This document shows, piece by piece, positions 11,584 through 22,652 of a DNA stretch of 64,000 nucleotides. A program made the position numbers and the translations under genes. Under the pieces are notes generated by a model. The model was not told the origin of the DNA and did no database searches. It was given only the letters and a program-made list of their open reading frames with translations. The stretch is from Chaunax sp. Z400. Taxonomy: Eukaryota > Chordata > Actinopteri > Lophiiformes > Chaunacidae. The DNA is taken from positions 23,280,810-23,344,809 of the forward strand of contig CM075187.1 in assembly GCA_037577475.1 (NCBI GenBank), in the 5' to 3' direction. Within the stretch, counting starts at the first letter, position 1; each line of letters begins with the position of its first letter.

Positions 11584-11779
11584 ACCGGTCAAAGGGCCGC
11601 CCACCATGTGTCTTGGACCTGCTCAAGGTTTCTGGCCGTTAAAAGGCATTTTTTCGTCCCCGCTGTCACCAAATGCTTGCTCATGGATTACCGTCTAGAC
11701 CTGCTGTTCTTGGAAAGTGCTTTGATATAACTTTTGTTTTGATTTTGCGCTATATAAATAAATTGAATTGAATTGAATG
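11584..11779 (+). mobile_element. Fish SINE/LINE-type repeat, 3' part with TTGAA-type tail
   Basis: The text runs from aaccggtcaaagggccgccc through tgctcatgg to gcgctatataaataaattg and ends in tandem aattg units. I recognise this as a very common teleost retroposed repeat (the form ending tttggcgctatataaataaa). The sense strand is plus. A tail-only copy lies at 22583-22652 in the opposite direction. Confidence 0.75.
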
Positions 11780-12702
11780 GAAACAAGACCAGGTGAGCTG
11801 AATCACCCCACATGGAGAGGCCTGCTCACAGGGTCGTCACAATGGAAAACTGGAGCCTGCATTTAAATTTAAACTACATCTGATGTTTTGCCCATTCTGC
11901 TGGAGCTGATGTTACGCAGCTCTTGTCTTAGTTGCAAATGAGGCACCATTGACATTGTGTATGCTGTTTATTTTCTACTAGTTTATGGCATACATACGAC
12001 TAACACAGCAAACCATGCTTAACTACGAGTGATAGTCCAACTCTGTCACTTTGAAATGATTCCTGACAGTCTCCTGCTATTTTCAGATCCAGAATAACGT
12101 TCCTAACGTGAAGTAGGGTGGGCTCTGTCGTTTGCGCACAACATACTCACCTCCTTGAGATTGGCCAGTGGTGTTGTTAACATGGATCTGGGAATTTCCA
12201 ATCAATTCTATTGCCTCTGACGGTTACATAGAGGTGTCAATGATGCAAATTGACCAATGCCTTGCTGTGTAGCCTCCATTGTTTGACGAGCGGCTCAGCC
12301 GCCATTACACAGCAGAGCACAGAGCATGGTAACACATTTTTATTTAGATAGAATGAATACCTATTGTGTCATATAAGTGATATTACATACCCTAAAACCT
12401 CTGTAACTCTGCCCTTCTTCACTTTGTCAGCATCAAACCTGACACAGATCATGTTCAGATGTTGTGCATTTTATTGTTAGAGGTTCTAGGCTGCAACATC
12501 ATGATTTAATCATCATAATTCACTTCAAAATGTAAAATTTTAATAGGTGGAAATTGAATCTTAACTGTTTTGCACTGTTTGTTCTGTCTGTTCTCTTCGT
12601 TTACTATGGCACAGTAACGTACTGCTTCTCCTCTGAAGAAATCTAGCAAGTGTTACCTTTATCATGATACCAAGATTATACATAGACCTTTTAATTGCCT
12701 TT
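11780..12702. other. Intergenic, no gene seen
   Basis: Unique-looking sequence. The small palindrome GCGGC-TCA-GCCGC near 12291 is the only structure noted. Confidence 0.55.
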
Positions 12703-12737
12703 GTTCATTCATTCATTTTCTGTAGCTGCTTATCCTG
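12703..12737 (-). mobile_element. LINE 3'-tail fragment, minus strand
   Basis: Read on the minus strand this is ggataagcagctacagaaaa followed by GAAT units. It is the truncated 3' end of the same retroposon type that is longer at 58181-58318. Confidence 0.5.
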
Positions 12738-12771
12738 AAAGAGCTTGCTAAAGGAAAGACAGGTGTAGCAA

Positions 12772-12839
12772 CTCATAATGTAATAATAATAATAATATAT
12801 AAATAATAATAATAATGTAATAAGCTCTTACATTATGAG
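12772..12839. repeat. AT-rich stem-loop: 12-base inverted repeat around (TAA)n
   Basis: CTCATAATGTAA (12772-12783) and its exact complement (12828-12839) flank a (TAA)n-rich loop. The structure resembles short palindromic MITEs of fish, but no target duplication was found. Confidence 0.7.
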
Positions 12840-13034
12840 AAAATTATTACGTTATATACTAGGGAAAAATATATATTTGGATAGTGTAATAAATTACGTG
12901 CAGAGTGTAATCATTTTCAAAATGAGTTATTTATCTTTATCTAAATGAGTTATTTATTTATATTTTTCCTCCTTATACATTGGAACCCTTCTAGTTTGAC
13001 ATGACACAAGTGGAGTCTGCTCTTTGTTCTAGAG

Positions 13035-13110
13035 CAGCGGTTCTCAACCTGAGGTTCAGGGATCCCCAGGGGTCCTTGAGGGGGTTCCAGGAGGTCCCCA
13101 GAAAAATGGG
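13035..13110 (+). mobile_element. hAT-type transposon end (solo terminal segment)
   Basis: The sequence begins CAGCGGTTCTCAACCTGAGG, the characteristic terminal text of many vertebrate hAT elements (CAGNGGTTCTCAACC). The matching inverted end was not found, so this is a truncated remnant. Confidence 0.5.
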
Positions 13111-13127
13111 GAATATTTTAATTATTA

Positions 13128-13195
13128 CCTCCGCCAAGCAGGTATGTTTTCGGTGCTGTTTGTTTGTTTTATTGTTTGTCTGTCTGTCAGGAGCA
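13128..13195 (+). repeat. Fish 'cctccgccaag' interspersed repeat, truncated
   Basis: The start cctccgccaagcaggtatgt, followed by GTTTGTTTGT and GTCTGTCTGTCAG, matches a dispersed repeat that recurs at 35469-35580. It is known to me from many teleost genomes, and I do not know its class with certainty. Confidence 0.6.
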
Positions 13196-13199
13196 TGAA

Positions 13200-14158
13200 T
13201 TCATGAAGCTGCAGCTTCACCACAGACTGTTGGTATGGATCCCTCTTTTAGAAAATCTTTGTAGGCCAGTCCTGCGTTGTGCTGACACTGGTTGTTGTAT
13301 TTTTGATTACTCTACCCGAGACATTTCCATCAAAGAGTTTATTCGCTCTGTTTGGGTCGATGTCATCTTTAATGTGTAACGTTTCCAGGCAACACAGAGG
13401 GATTTCCATGCTTAGCTCTCTGGCCCTTAAACCAGCTTGTGGCTAAGGTGCTTGCAAGAAAAACAGGGCAGAGTTCACAAAGGTAGTTCTCAAGCCCTGG
13501 GTGGAGATACTGAGATACTCGGGTATCGGGGTAAGTACTGTATTCTGGAAACAGAACTGTATTTTACAAAGAAGGCGGTGCTAAATCTGAGTGGCCTGTA
13601 GAATCACATGGTTTCTAATCCAGGAAGCTCACAAAAAACTGAATAGAAAATATATTAAAAAAAACACACATATGTGTACAAACTCTGAAAAAGTGAGTTT
13701 TTCATGATACTGTATGTCCCTTCAGAAATCACCTACCCCTGTGTTCAAGCTAGCACAGAAATGCTGAGACTGAACACGCGACTTGATATTGGTGGAAACC
13801 TAATCCGAAAATGATCATGGAAATTGCTTTGTAGATTTTCCTCACACAACATGAAATATGACCAAAATCAGTTTAGATGATAACAGATTATTTCAGGTTA
13901 TCGGTCAATAAACCCTGCCTCTTTTACATCCTACCAGAGGAGGTTAAATAATAGTGCATTCACACGCTCCTCTGATGATCCCATTTCCTTAGTTTGGAAG
14001 TCATTGTTCCAAATTTAGTGTGTTTATGAGCTTTTGATACATATTGTGGGAACAACATGGACACTACAAATAAGATGTGTTGAATTTTATGGCTCAGATG
14101 CATTAAATACAAGCCATAAATAGCTGTTTGAAATTCTAATTCTTCTCTTCTCTCTCAG
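13200..14158. other. Region 5' of the Pim-like relic; no N-lobe exon found
   Basis: I looked for glycine-loop, VAIK-lysine and hinge exons of a Pim kinase and found none. A strong donor-like string, GGGGTAAGTACTG, ends a short open segment near 13530, but the peptide before it is not kinase-like. Confidence 0.45.
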
Positions 14159-14935
14159 ATTATTCTGAAACAGCTGGTGGGTGCAGCGGTTGAAATGCAT
14201 TTAAAGGGCGTCTTTCACCGGGACATTAACTTACAGAATGTCCTGGTTACCACTGTCAGGGGTCGACCTAGAGTGCATGTAGTGAACTTTGGCTGTGGTT
14301 CCTTCTCATCGGAGGCCTCTTACCATGACCTCTATGGTATGATATCTGGCTTTTACTCATCACTCAAAAACTCTTTAAAATAATGACTTTTATGTTAAAA
14401 ATAAAACTTCCTTTCATCCTTTTTTCTGTCTTTTAACGTCCATCTTTTTGTCTGTCTCCTTCCATTGATCTGTTGATGTGTGTACTAGGTACTGAGACAA
14501 ACTTCCCTCCAGAATGGTTTGCTATTCAGAGATACTGGGCCCGTCCCACCACTGTTTGGCAGCTGGGAGCACTTTTTTTATTCATTGCTGAGTGGACATA
14601 CGCATTTTTCAAGTCAATACTTTCTCAAAAACGAGATTGAAATCAGCGGTTCACTCTTTACAGGTTAGACACACAAATACACCCATGCAGCTTCATAATA
14701 CAAAGTATTCATTTAAACCAAATATTCCTCAGATTTCTTGTTTTCGTTGGATCACTGCACCTGTCCACTTAAACATCTGATCTTCTGATTTCTCTCTTGC
14801 TTTTCAGAGGTCAAGTCTTTGCTTTATTTATGTTTAAATAAGACCCCTTACAAGCAAATCTCTCTGACACAGCTCCAGCTACATCCTGCACTCAGAGAAC
14901 TTGAGTTGTCCACCAACCCAAAGCCTCCGTCCTCA
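14159..14935 (+). pseudogene. Pim-like serine/threonine kinase relic (three C-lobe exons)
   Basis: Three pieces with correct splice borders and matching phases are visible. Exon A (14159-14336) encodes the catalytic-loop region with HRDINLQNVL, then VNFGCGSF in the DFG position. Exon B (14489-14663) starts GTETNFPPEWFAIQRY and continues TTVWQLGAL, the Pim activation-segment/APE-like region (PPEW) and helix F. Exon C (14808-14935) encodes LLYLCLNKTP and LQLHPALREL, the final lobe helices (Pim: CL...LHPWL). The family is greatly expanded in teleosts. Defects: HRDIK lysine is N, DFG aspartate is N, and a T7 run in exon B (14573-14579) has one base too many, giving a TGA at 14638-14640. With the surplus base discounted, exon B length and phase fit exon C and a FLKNEIEIS-type motif is read. 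No N-lobe exons were found. A sequencing error in the T7 could explain the frameshift, but not the lost residues. Confidence 0.85.
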
Positions 14936-15109
14936 GTAAGACCCTTCCCATTGGGCTGCATCCAATGCATCTCACTTGTCAGATATAAGAAACACATATA
15001 CAGTACATGTGTGTATAAACTGTGGAAATGTGTGTTGAAATGAACATAAAAACACATTTAAAGTTGGATAACCTTTGCATAAACCTAAAAGTTTAATAAC
15101 CTCCACAGG

Positions 15110-15160
15110 CCGAGCGCCCCCAGTACCGGGGGCAGCCGATGTGTCTTATGACAATACTGT
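15110..15160 (+). other. Possible further exon of the Pim-like relic, cut by a repeat
   Basis: An acceptor-like aataacctccacag precedes an in-phase open segment starting AERPQYRGQPMC, compatible with the phase-0 end of exon C. A repeat block begins at about 15149-15161. The peptide is not a known Pim tail, so this is speculative. The segment also holds a GCCCCC-agtacc-GGGGGC hairpin. Confidence 0.2.
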
Positions 15161-15832
15161 TATGTGCAGTTCAAAAAAGGAACCAAATGCAGACACAGAG
15201 GCAGGGAAGTGCAGTCCAGTGGTTTAAACAACAGAATATCCAAGACAAATCCAAAATCCAAAGTACAAAACCAAAAACAACTTACGGAGAAAACTGAGGC
15301 AAAACAGGTATCACGGAGGACACGGGTGCAAAGCAGGGACCAGCAGGGCATAATGGAGGAAGGCAGGGTAACACAGGATATAACAGAGCTAGGAGGATAT
15401 AACGGGGCACAACGGAGGTAACACAGACAAACTGACACAGAGGACAGAACCAGACTTAAATACACAGAGTAACGAGACAATGACACACAGGTGGCACAGG
15501 GAGGAGGAGAGAATCAGAGACGTGGAAACACTCAGACAATCACAAAGGAGGGAAAATGAAGAGAGGGGGAAACCTTAAAGGGGAAAACATGAGGAGGATA
15601 AACTAATCATAAACTAACAAGACAGAGCAAACATGAACACAGGGAAAAGGAGCAAACTGGACCTAAAAACATAGAAGACTAAAACACAGACAGAGGAACC
15701 ATAAGGGTAAAACAGATCATTAGAAAATAAGACAGGAAGTGTGAAGCATAAGACATGACATGGAGAACTAAACTTACAAAATAAAACAGGAAATGGCAAC
15801 CTAAATACATGACCATGACAAATACTGTGTAA
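15149..15832. mobile_element. A/G-rich interspersed element, probably LTR-derived
   Basis: About 0.68 kb of strongly purine-rich plus-strand text (aaacacagacagagg, gacaggaagtgtgaag, acacaggtggcacaggg) resembles LTR-type repeats common in fish, read antisense. Near-identical 13-14 base strings, ATGACAATACTGT (15149-15161) and ATGACAAATACTGT (about 15818-15831), flank it and look like a duplicated target. Frames on either strand (15160-15486, 15614-15847) are compositional. Confidence 0.5.
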
Positions 15833-15930
15833 GGGCACGCTAACCATTTAGCAACATGTGCATGTAGCATCCCCACTTAATGGAAAGACACTCAGCTAAA
15901 AGCCCATGAAAACAATTTTTACCATCCGCA

Positions 15931-16112
15931 GTCCCCCCAGTCCACATGTCGAAGTATCCCTGATCAAGATACTGAACCCCAGTTTGCTCCCCGGGCGCTG
16001 TAAGGGCTACCCACTGCTCCTCAGGGATGGGTCAAATGCAGAGGACAAATTTCACTACATTGTACTGTGTATAATTGTATGTGACCATTAAAGCTGATTC
16101 TTCTTCTTAGTA
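15931..16112 (+). mobile_element. V-SINE-like retroposon, 3' part
   Basis: The text ccacatgtcgaagtatccct, gatcaagatactgaacccca, ctgctcctcagggatgggtc and attaaagctgattcttcttc is the central domain and 3' tail of a common teleost SINE whose end resembles an L2-type LINE tail. A diverged copy is at 58562-58736. Confidence 0.7.
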
Positions 16113-18934
16113 GGACCACACTAACTATGCATGCCCGATACGAAGGCGCTGGCCATGTATGCTACTTCATCCTAACAATACAAACGACATGTCATACAAA
16201 AGCTAAGACTCTACAGATTCCAACTATACTGTAACCACCTATCAATAGGCATTATACCAAAACCTAATTTTATTGATCTATTTAGTGAAGTGGTCCATGT
16301 TATTGTAACAGCAATGATATGCTGTCTATCAGGGCATTACTAGTGAGGTGGCATGTGTTACTAAGAATTATAATGAGCTGGCTGATGGTATAATACTTAT
16401 ACTAATCAAAGTAATGAAGGTCCACTTCATTTTCAGCATTGTGTAGCAAAAGGTGTATAATATTGGCACAACCTTGAAGGGTTTGATGATTTCTTTTTCT
16501 TTTTTTACTGAAATTGTTCTGTGTGTTAATGATGTGTATTTTGTATATTTTGTAGAATTGAGGTCCTGTACAGACACATATATACATTTAGTTTGGTTAC
16601 CTCGTGTGCTAACTGTAATATAAACTTTCTAAAATCTTGATGATTAGAATGTAGTAGTGCTAAAAGTTGCTGGGTTGAGCAGTAATGCGATGTGTGATAT
16701 TTGCATTCAGGTCACTCATCTCTGCTGTGTCTCCTCTCCAGGGTGTCTGGGCTAAAAGAGTATCCAGGCCATCTGAGGACACATTTAAAGGATCGGGGAG
16801 ATACCAGGTGATAATCAGTGTACTTTAATTTGCTGTTCATAGAATAAGATCATGCAGAATAGTTGACATTAGTGTAGAAAAGATGTATATTTGTCATGTT
16901 TTGTGTGATTTTGATGTCAGGTGAGGGTCAGATTTCCCTATTTTGTGGCTTTGTATGACTGACTTAACTGTTGACGAGTCTGTTGTCTGCTGCTGATGCA
17001 GCAACACTCGTGGTAACGTTGTAGCCACAAGCAGGCTGCAAGGCTGCCAGCTTCCATCGAGAGCTGTTGGTCAGAGCCACATTCTGATGGTGATCCTCTC
17101 CTAATTGTGGGTGAACCTGACACTATGTTGGTCTGCACACACCCTCTCCCTTAAACCTCCCTTAATCCAGCTGCTACATGACCATCACAACATGACATTT
17201 AACTAAAATAAATATTCATATGAGACTAAAACAGGAGTGATATAACATCCACACACCAGTGGGGGTTGGAACAACACTGACAAACAGAGTCACACTGTAT
17301 CTACAACGGCATATGTCAATGAGAATCAGTGGGTATTTACCATATGCTTGTTAAACACAAATGACATTCATTCTAAGGTAAGGTTTGTGGTTGTGGTACT
17401 GCTGACAGACTATGACATGCATGCACACACAATGCGAGAGAAGTGAGGGTCTCAGGCTGTGTCTTTGTTTCATTTCATGCACACCTGATTTTAAATTGAA
17501 TCATTTTTACTCGTCCAGACAAAGGGAACTGATAGAACTAAACATATATAAAGTGGATGATGCTGCATGATATATATATATACATATATACAGTAAACGG
17601 TGTGAAAATGATGCATCCTCTGTTGTCAAGGACGCAGTTCAGTGGAGTTCACATCCTCCAGGGTGTCCTGGCTCAGCTCTCCAACAGAGCTGTGTCCTTT
17701 TCAACACTTAACTAATCCTGTCTGCATCCTTGCCCTTGATATTTCCACCCTGACATTCTACTGCAAATAACAGAGTGCTGGCCAACACTGATTGACAGAG
17801 CTTGTTGAGTTGCGTGTTCATAGGCCACCTGGAGAGGTCTGAACCAGGTTGGTCGTCATTATGGTGAGTGACCTACAGTAAATTCTATTGAAGTCAATCC
17901 ATAATTTCTCCAAATCGGTTTTGCAAATGTTATTTATTGGCACATCATCCGATCCTTTTCCCAAGGTGGTCTAATTGAAGTTCAGATGAATAAATCCCTG
18001 GTTTAAGTTACAGACGCTCTGTGTCTGAGGGCTCAGAAAGGCTCTGGCTTCACCAGAAATCTCTAACCTCCCTGGCTCTTTCCATTAAACACCATTAAAC
18101 ATTAAACAACAGAGAACACGAGTTTAAATGACTTTATAAACCCACTAAAAGAAGGTAAGCATTTTGCCGTTACAGGAGTTCATTTACCATTTTGAGAAAA
18201 TCACATCACAAAGTTATTTATAGCTTTCTAGTAACTCAATTTCCTTGAGTTGTTACCCACTAAATGCTGGTGCAGTTTATGCTGATAACATTCTCACTGT
18301 AGTCGCATTACACCAGGACGGGGAGGCAAGAATGCGTTTACAAGCTTATTCTCTCATAATGAAGGAATATAGATCAAACATGTCACCAAGCTGAGTCATT
18401 AGCTGTGTCATCTGTATTTCATGCACATACAGGCTGTTTCTGTTTTATTAAGTGTGCACGTGGTGACAAACAGAAGAAAACCTCAAATGACCTCCTAACT
18501 TGACGGATAGATCTCTGCCAAGGTGTTACCTCTCTGTGGAAGAGTGCAGGATTTATGGAGGTAATTGTTTGCTGTTACACTGTAAGTGAACTTTAAAGGA
18601 GGGGCAGTACATAATGTAAGACTTCCAAAGCCGAAAGAAATGTTTCTTGATTTGAGATACTTTTCTCCATTTAGCAGATGCAGCATTTCTCTCAGCATGA
18701 ATAGCTCAGTTAGGATTAGATTACTTTAAACTGTTTCTCTAGAACTAAAGCTTGATTACTTTGGATGGGTGACCTTCTGGATAAAAGGCTAATGTATCAT
18801 GAGGAGATAACCACCATTTGAAAATAATTGGATCTACTCTCAATGATTGCTCACATAAAAAAAAAAGTAGTTTATGGATTAGCAGATGCTCAGCCAGAGG
18901 TGAGGCACAAAAAAAATGATGCAGCTGCATACCT
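16113..18934. other. Intergenic; one exon-like segment at 16742-16807
   Basis: No gene seen. At 16742 a good acceptor (gtctcctctccag) precedes an open segment starting GVWAKRVSRPSEDTFKGSGR, ending at a donor-like CAG/GTGATA. It could be a distal exon of the Pim-like relic or chance. A (TA)n-rich patch lies at 17570-17591. Confidence 0.4.
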
Positions 18935-18965
18935 GCCTGTCTGGGAGTCTTGCTCCCAGACAGGC
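18935..18965. repeat. Perfect 13-bp hairpin
   Basis: GCCTGTCTGGGAG (18935-18947) and its exact complement (18953-18965) enclose the 5-base loop TCTTG. The stem is too short for a typical microRNA precursor. No U run follows that would suggest a polymerase III terminator. Confidence 0.85.
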
Positions 18966-20980
18966 CGGTCTGTAGGAGTGGTGAGGGGCCTTTTATATGG
19001 TTGTGGCCAAGGGGGTTTGTTGTCTCCAATTATTAATGAAGTACAATTTATTCTTACCAAGATACAGATTTTAAATTTCAGTCTTAACACCTTTTGTCAG
19101 ATTTCCCACATGTCGTTTTTTTGTTATGACTTTCTCTGAAACTTCATGAGGTTGAAAAGGTGTAAAATAACAGGTGTGTCGGTAATACCACAAAAAGTGG
19201 CAGACAGTAATGGATATTTCAGGTGTCCAGAATCATTGGGGTTTTGTGCTTGTGCCACTTTCTGCTCAAACCCGGTCAAACTTGTGATCTGCGCTTTTTT
19301 TGTAGCCTGCGAAATGATGCAGGATGAACAAATAGACTGATATTTGTAAATCCTTCATGCAGAAGGTAAATATTTCAACTGCATTTTACATGTTAACAGT
19401 CTGCAAATGAATGTGCGTGCAATGATGGGGATGTCTATAAATGTAAGAGATGGTGCTCTCGTCTTAGTGGATCGTCTTAAACCAGAAAAATGTGTCAACC
19501 AAATATGTTATCCCCTCCCAGCTAATTTAAGATGATGGAAACTGTATGCCCTTGTGGTGAAGCTGCACCACCCACACGTTTCCTTCCTGGGGGAGGTTTT
19601 GTGACAGATCAATTCTGCGCTGTCTTCTCTACGAGAAAAATGTCAGAACACTGATTCAGGAATATTTTGACAGGCATTGTATTGGTTCTTAATCCTATGC
19701 ACCCACATTGTTTGCTGCTGAGTTTTGCACCATGCACCAAAATAAGTGTCCTCTTCTTTTTTCGCTGTGTAAAACATAAAAAGTCTAATCCAAATGCTTA
19801 TAATGCATCTTTTCATGAATGTGTTTAGCACTGCAAACTGCTAGAATGCAATTGGGACAAAAATAGCAATGTATGTGGAGCTAAAATGAAATACCCTGAA
19901 GCTCTACTGTGTTTCAGAATCAGAATAAGCACTACTGAACTGACTGCTGCTGAACCAAGTGTTTTTAAATCCTTTAGATGCACATTTTTGTAGGTTTTTC
20001 TAGCTTTGCAAACCTTGCAAGACACCAAGACATGGTGCAAAGGTCTAATTGTTATTACTGGATGTAGGTGTAAAAAAGTACACTGTCATGGAAAAAATTA
20101 AAAAGCACTGCAAAACATGGTTTGCTAAAATTTAAGGTAAACATTTTGTCACCTAATATATATAATATATATTAAAATAATCCACATAGAATGTAGGCAT
20201 TATTTAACCTCCATGCTGTGTTTTTTAGCATGTGTTCGGACGTCAACAGTCTGAATTCTTCTTCCCACCACAGGTTTATACACTGTTAATACTGTACATG
20301 CATTTATTAAGCATCACTACAGTAACACAGTATACTTAGATAATAATTTCTCTACTAAAGAGAAAACAACGATCATTCTCAAGTCACTTGTCTGTGATGA
20401 TTTTATACCCTGTCACCCGCTGAAATATGTAACAAGCACTAGAAACTAGAGTTCAGCTTAATCACACAATCAAGCACATTTCATTCACACACACACACAA
20501 AAATAAATAAATAAATAAAGTATGACTTACTATCTTGTAAATATGAGAAAATATCTCATAATAAGTAATGAAATATTTCTTATAGATCAAGAAAAACACT
20601 GGAAAACACACACAAAACAGTGGACTTTAAAATCATTCAACTTCAGCAACCAAATTATCCACTATGTTGAGCAACTAGTCGTTAATTTAGTCTGTCTGAC
20701 AAATTTCTGATTTTATCCTGGGTGGTGAAACAGTGCTATTTAGAGCTTTTTATTATTAATTATTATTATTATCTGCTGCTGTTGAAAAAGTGCAGATGAG
20801 AGGAAATCGAAGCAGCAAAGTTGAGGCCTGCAAACAGAAACAATGGGCTGAAAGATGCTAAAAGAGGAAAGTGACAGAATTAGTGATCATTCCCTGTGGG
20901 TTTGGCACATCAAGTGAACCCTTTCACAAAACACAGTCATTTGATTTATTGTTGAAATTATATTGTCTATTAGTGCAGTT
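18966..20980. other. Intergenic, no gene seen
   Basis: AT-rich sequence with a short CA/AAATA simple repeat near 20490-20519. No exon recognised. Confidence 0.55.
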
Positions 20981-21187
20981 TTACTTCACTGACCAACACA
21001 TATACCCCCTAGAAAATGTGAACATTTTGCTCTGAAGTTGCTCCATTACTTGATTAAAATGTCCCATGTGGTGCTCAGCAGTGTTTTCTGGGGAGAAATC
21101 TTTCTCTAACTGGACTAACATCTCCTCATAACACAGCTGGACAACAGCTCTCTGCCTGTCTCTAATGCCTGTCTCTGATAGACCCAC
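20981..21187 (-). other. Unidentified protein-like open segment
   Basis: A 68-residue minus-strand frame reads like real protein in composition (IRDRQRAVVQLCYEEMLVQL, then EKDFSPENT and FNQVMEQLQSK), with helical, charged character unlike the surrounding chance frames. The first codon is GTG, so the frame may open upstream at a splice acceptor (…tatcag). I cannot name a family. It may be a transposase or retroposed gene fragment, or chance. Confidence 0.25.
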
Positions 21188-22582
21188 TCAGGCACCAAGG
21201 TGAGAAGTGAAACAGCAGTCGGTTGCCCTCTCAAGCTGATTGAGTAAAGCTCATTACCTTCAGCTGTCACGATGAGTCCATTTCATCAGCACAGCAGCTT
21301 TCTATATCAACTGTCACAACTCATGTCATCCAATTGAATTTCACCCAGGCCCTTTTTATTGCTGACAACCTCGATGTCGCCACAGTCTCTTTTAAGCAGA
21401 TTAACTTAACATTCTCATGAAACCTGTTAGGTCCTCCCTGCTGCGGCCACTGATGATTAACTGACTGTAGGGAGTAAACAACATCACAACTTAAGGTTTG
21501 ACCGCTGAGGGAACAATTTTAATTATTCAAGGCATGAATAACACTAAAGTTAAACGAGCTAGAAGAACAAAGATTCATTTTGCACTCATGTAGAGAAGCT
21601 GGATGCTGATCGCTATGGCAAATTTTATATTGTCTATAAAATATATCACAGAGCATTTAAAAATATTGCTCTTGCATTGTCCTTTTACCCTGAAACTGAC
21701 ATCCATCCATTCATCATTGTTATATATACAGGTCGGGATAATAGCACCACCTAACTAAGCTAGTAGAGATTAATTAAATCTCCAGTGTGTTATGGGGTCT
21801 CCTCCAGAGTTGATGTTCCCAGAATATCCATGAATCTAGCAGGCGTCTTATCATATGATGACTGAGCTCGTGCACTTTCATGCAAAAGAGCAGCGCCTCT
21901 ACTTTGAACATTTCCCAGCTAACTGAGCCCCTTCCACACAGCTGTCATGGTGTTTGCAGAGGCATTCAACCCCTTTCACTTTTGGCAAACCTCAATTCAA
22001 TTAGCTACGCAATGTTACATTCAGAGGCAAACTAATTATCATGGTGGTCTATTGTAATGTATAATAATAATAGATCAGAGAGATTTAATATAATACACTT
22101 GTTTTAGAGAGGAGCCTCTGTTAGTGAATGAAACCTGAGGAAAAGACTCATCATAATGACTTTACAAAGTAAAAAGTCAACTTACAGCAAAGCAGATAAG
22201 AGGAAAAATGTACAAAACATTGTTTCAGTCTCCATATCATCAAACCAGAGACGCATAATTTTTTTTCACACACTGTCAAATCAAAATGTTCCTCCAATCT
22301 ATGCACCTGAGCAAGATGCAAGACAGATGCAGATAGACCTACTGGTGATGATATAGCCAACAAACTTTATGACTATCATTCCAAGATTGTCGACTACACC
22401 TACATTAATCCAGTTTGGTTATTTTTCAAAACCCTCGAAGAGAATCATGTCAGTTTCCAGTTGTGCACAATGTGTGTTTGAGCAGTTAGAATCAGGTGAA
22501 GTCACTGTATTTCCTATTGACACTTGAATAATGTAGAAAACAGTGTAGACAGGATGGGAGATAGAGGCTGAAAAATCCTGCC
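21188..22582. other. Intergenic, no gene seen
   Basis: Unique AT-rich sequence without recognisable exons or element borders. Confidence 0.55.
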
Positions 22583-22652
22583 TCAATTTCGATTGAGTTC
22601 AATTTATTTGTATAGAGCCAAATCACAACAAAAGTTATATCAAGGCAACATA
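22583..22652 (-). mobile_element. Tail-only copy of the 'gcgctatataaataaattg' fish repeat
   Basis: On the minus strand it reads ttgccttgatataacttttg, then ttgtgatttggctctataca and aataaattgaactcaatcg. This is a 5'-truncated relative of the element at 11584-11779. Confidence 0.7.

Noticed and set aside
11156..11730. Long overlapping frames (up to 180 codons) rich in Ser/Leu/Pro on plus and Arg/Glu on minus
   Set aside because: They are translations of the CT minisatellite in every frame; low complexity, no domain.
13001..13379. Plus-strand frames (65 and 71 codons)
   Set aside because: Both cross repeat sequence (a hAT end and the cctccgccaag repeat) and show no recognisable domain.
15160..15876. 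Frames on both strands over the A/G-rich element
   Set aside because: Compositional products of a purine-rich repeat; no protein motif.
18935..18965. microRNA precursor
   Set aside because: The stem of 13 pairs with a 5-base loop is too short and the flanks do not extend the pairing.
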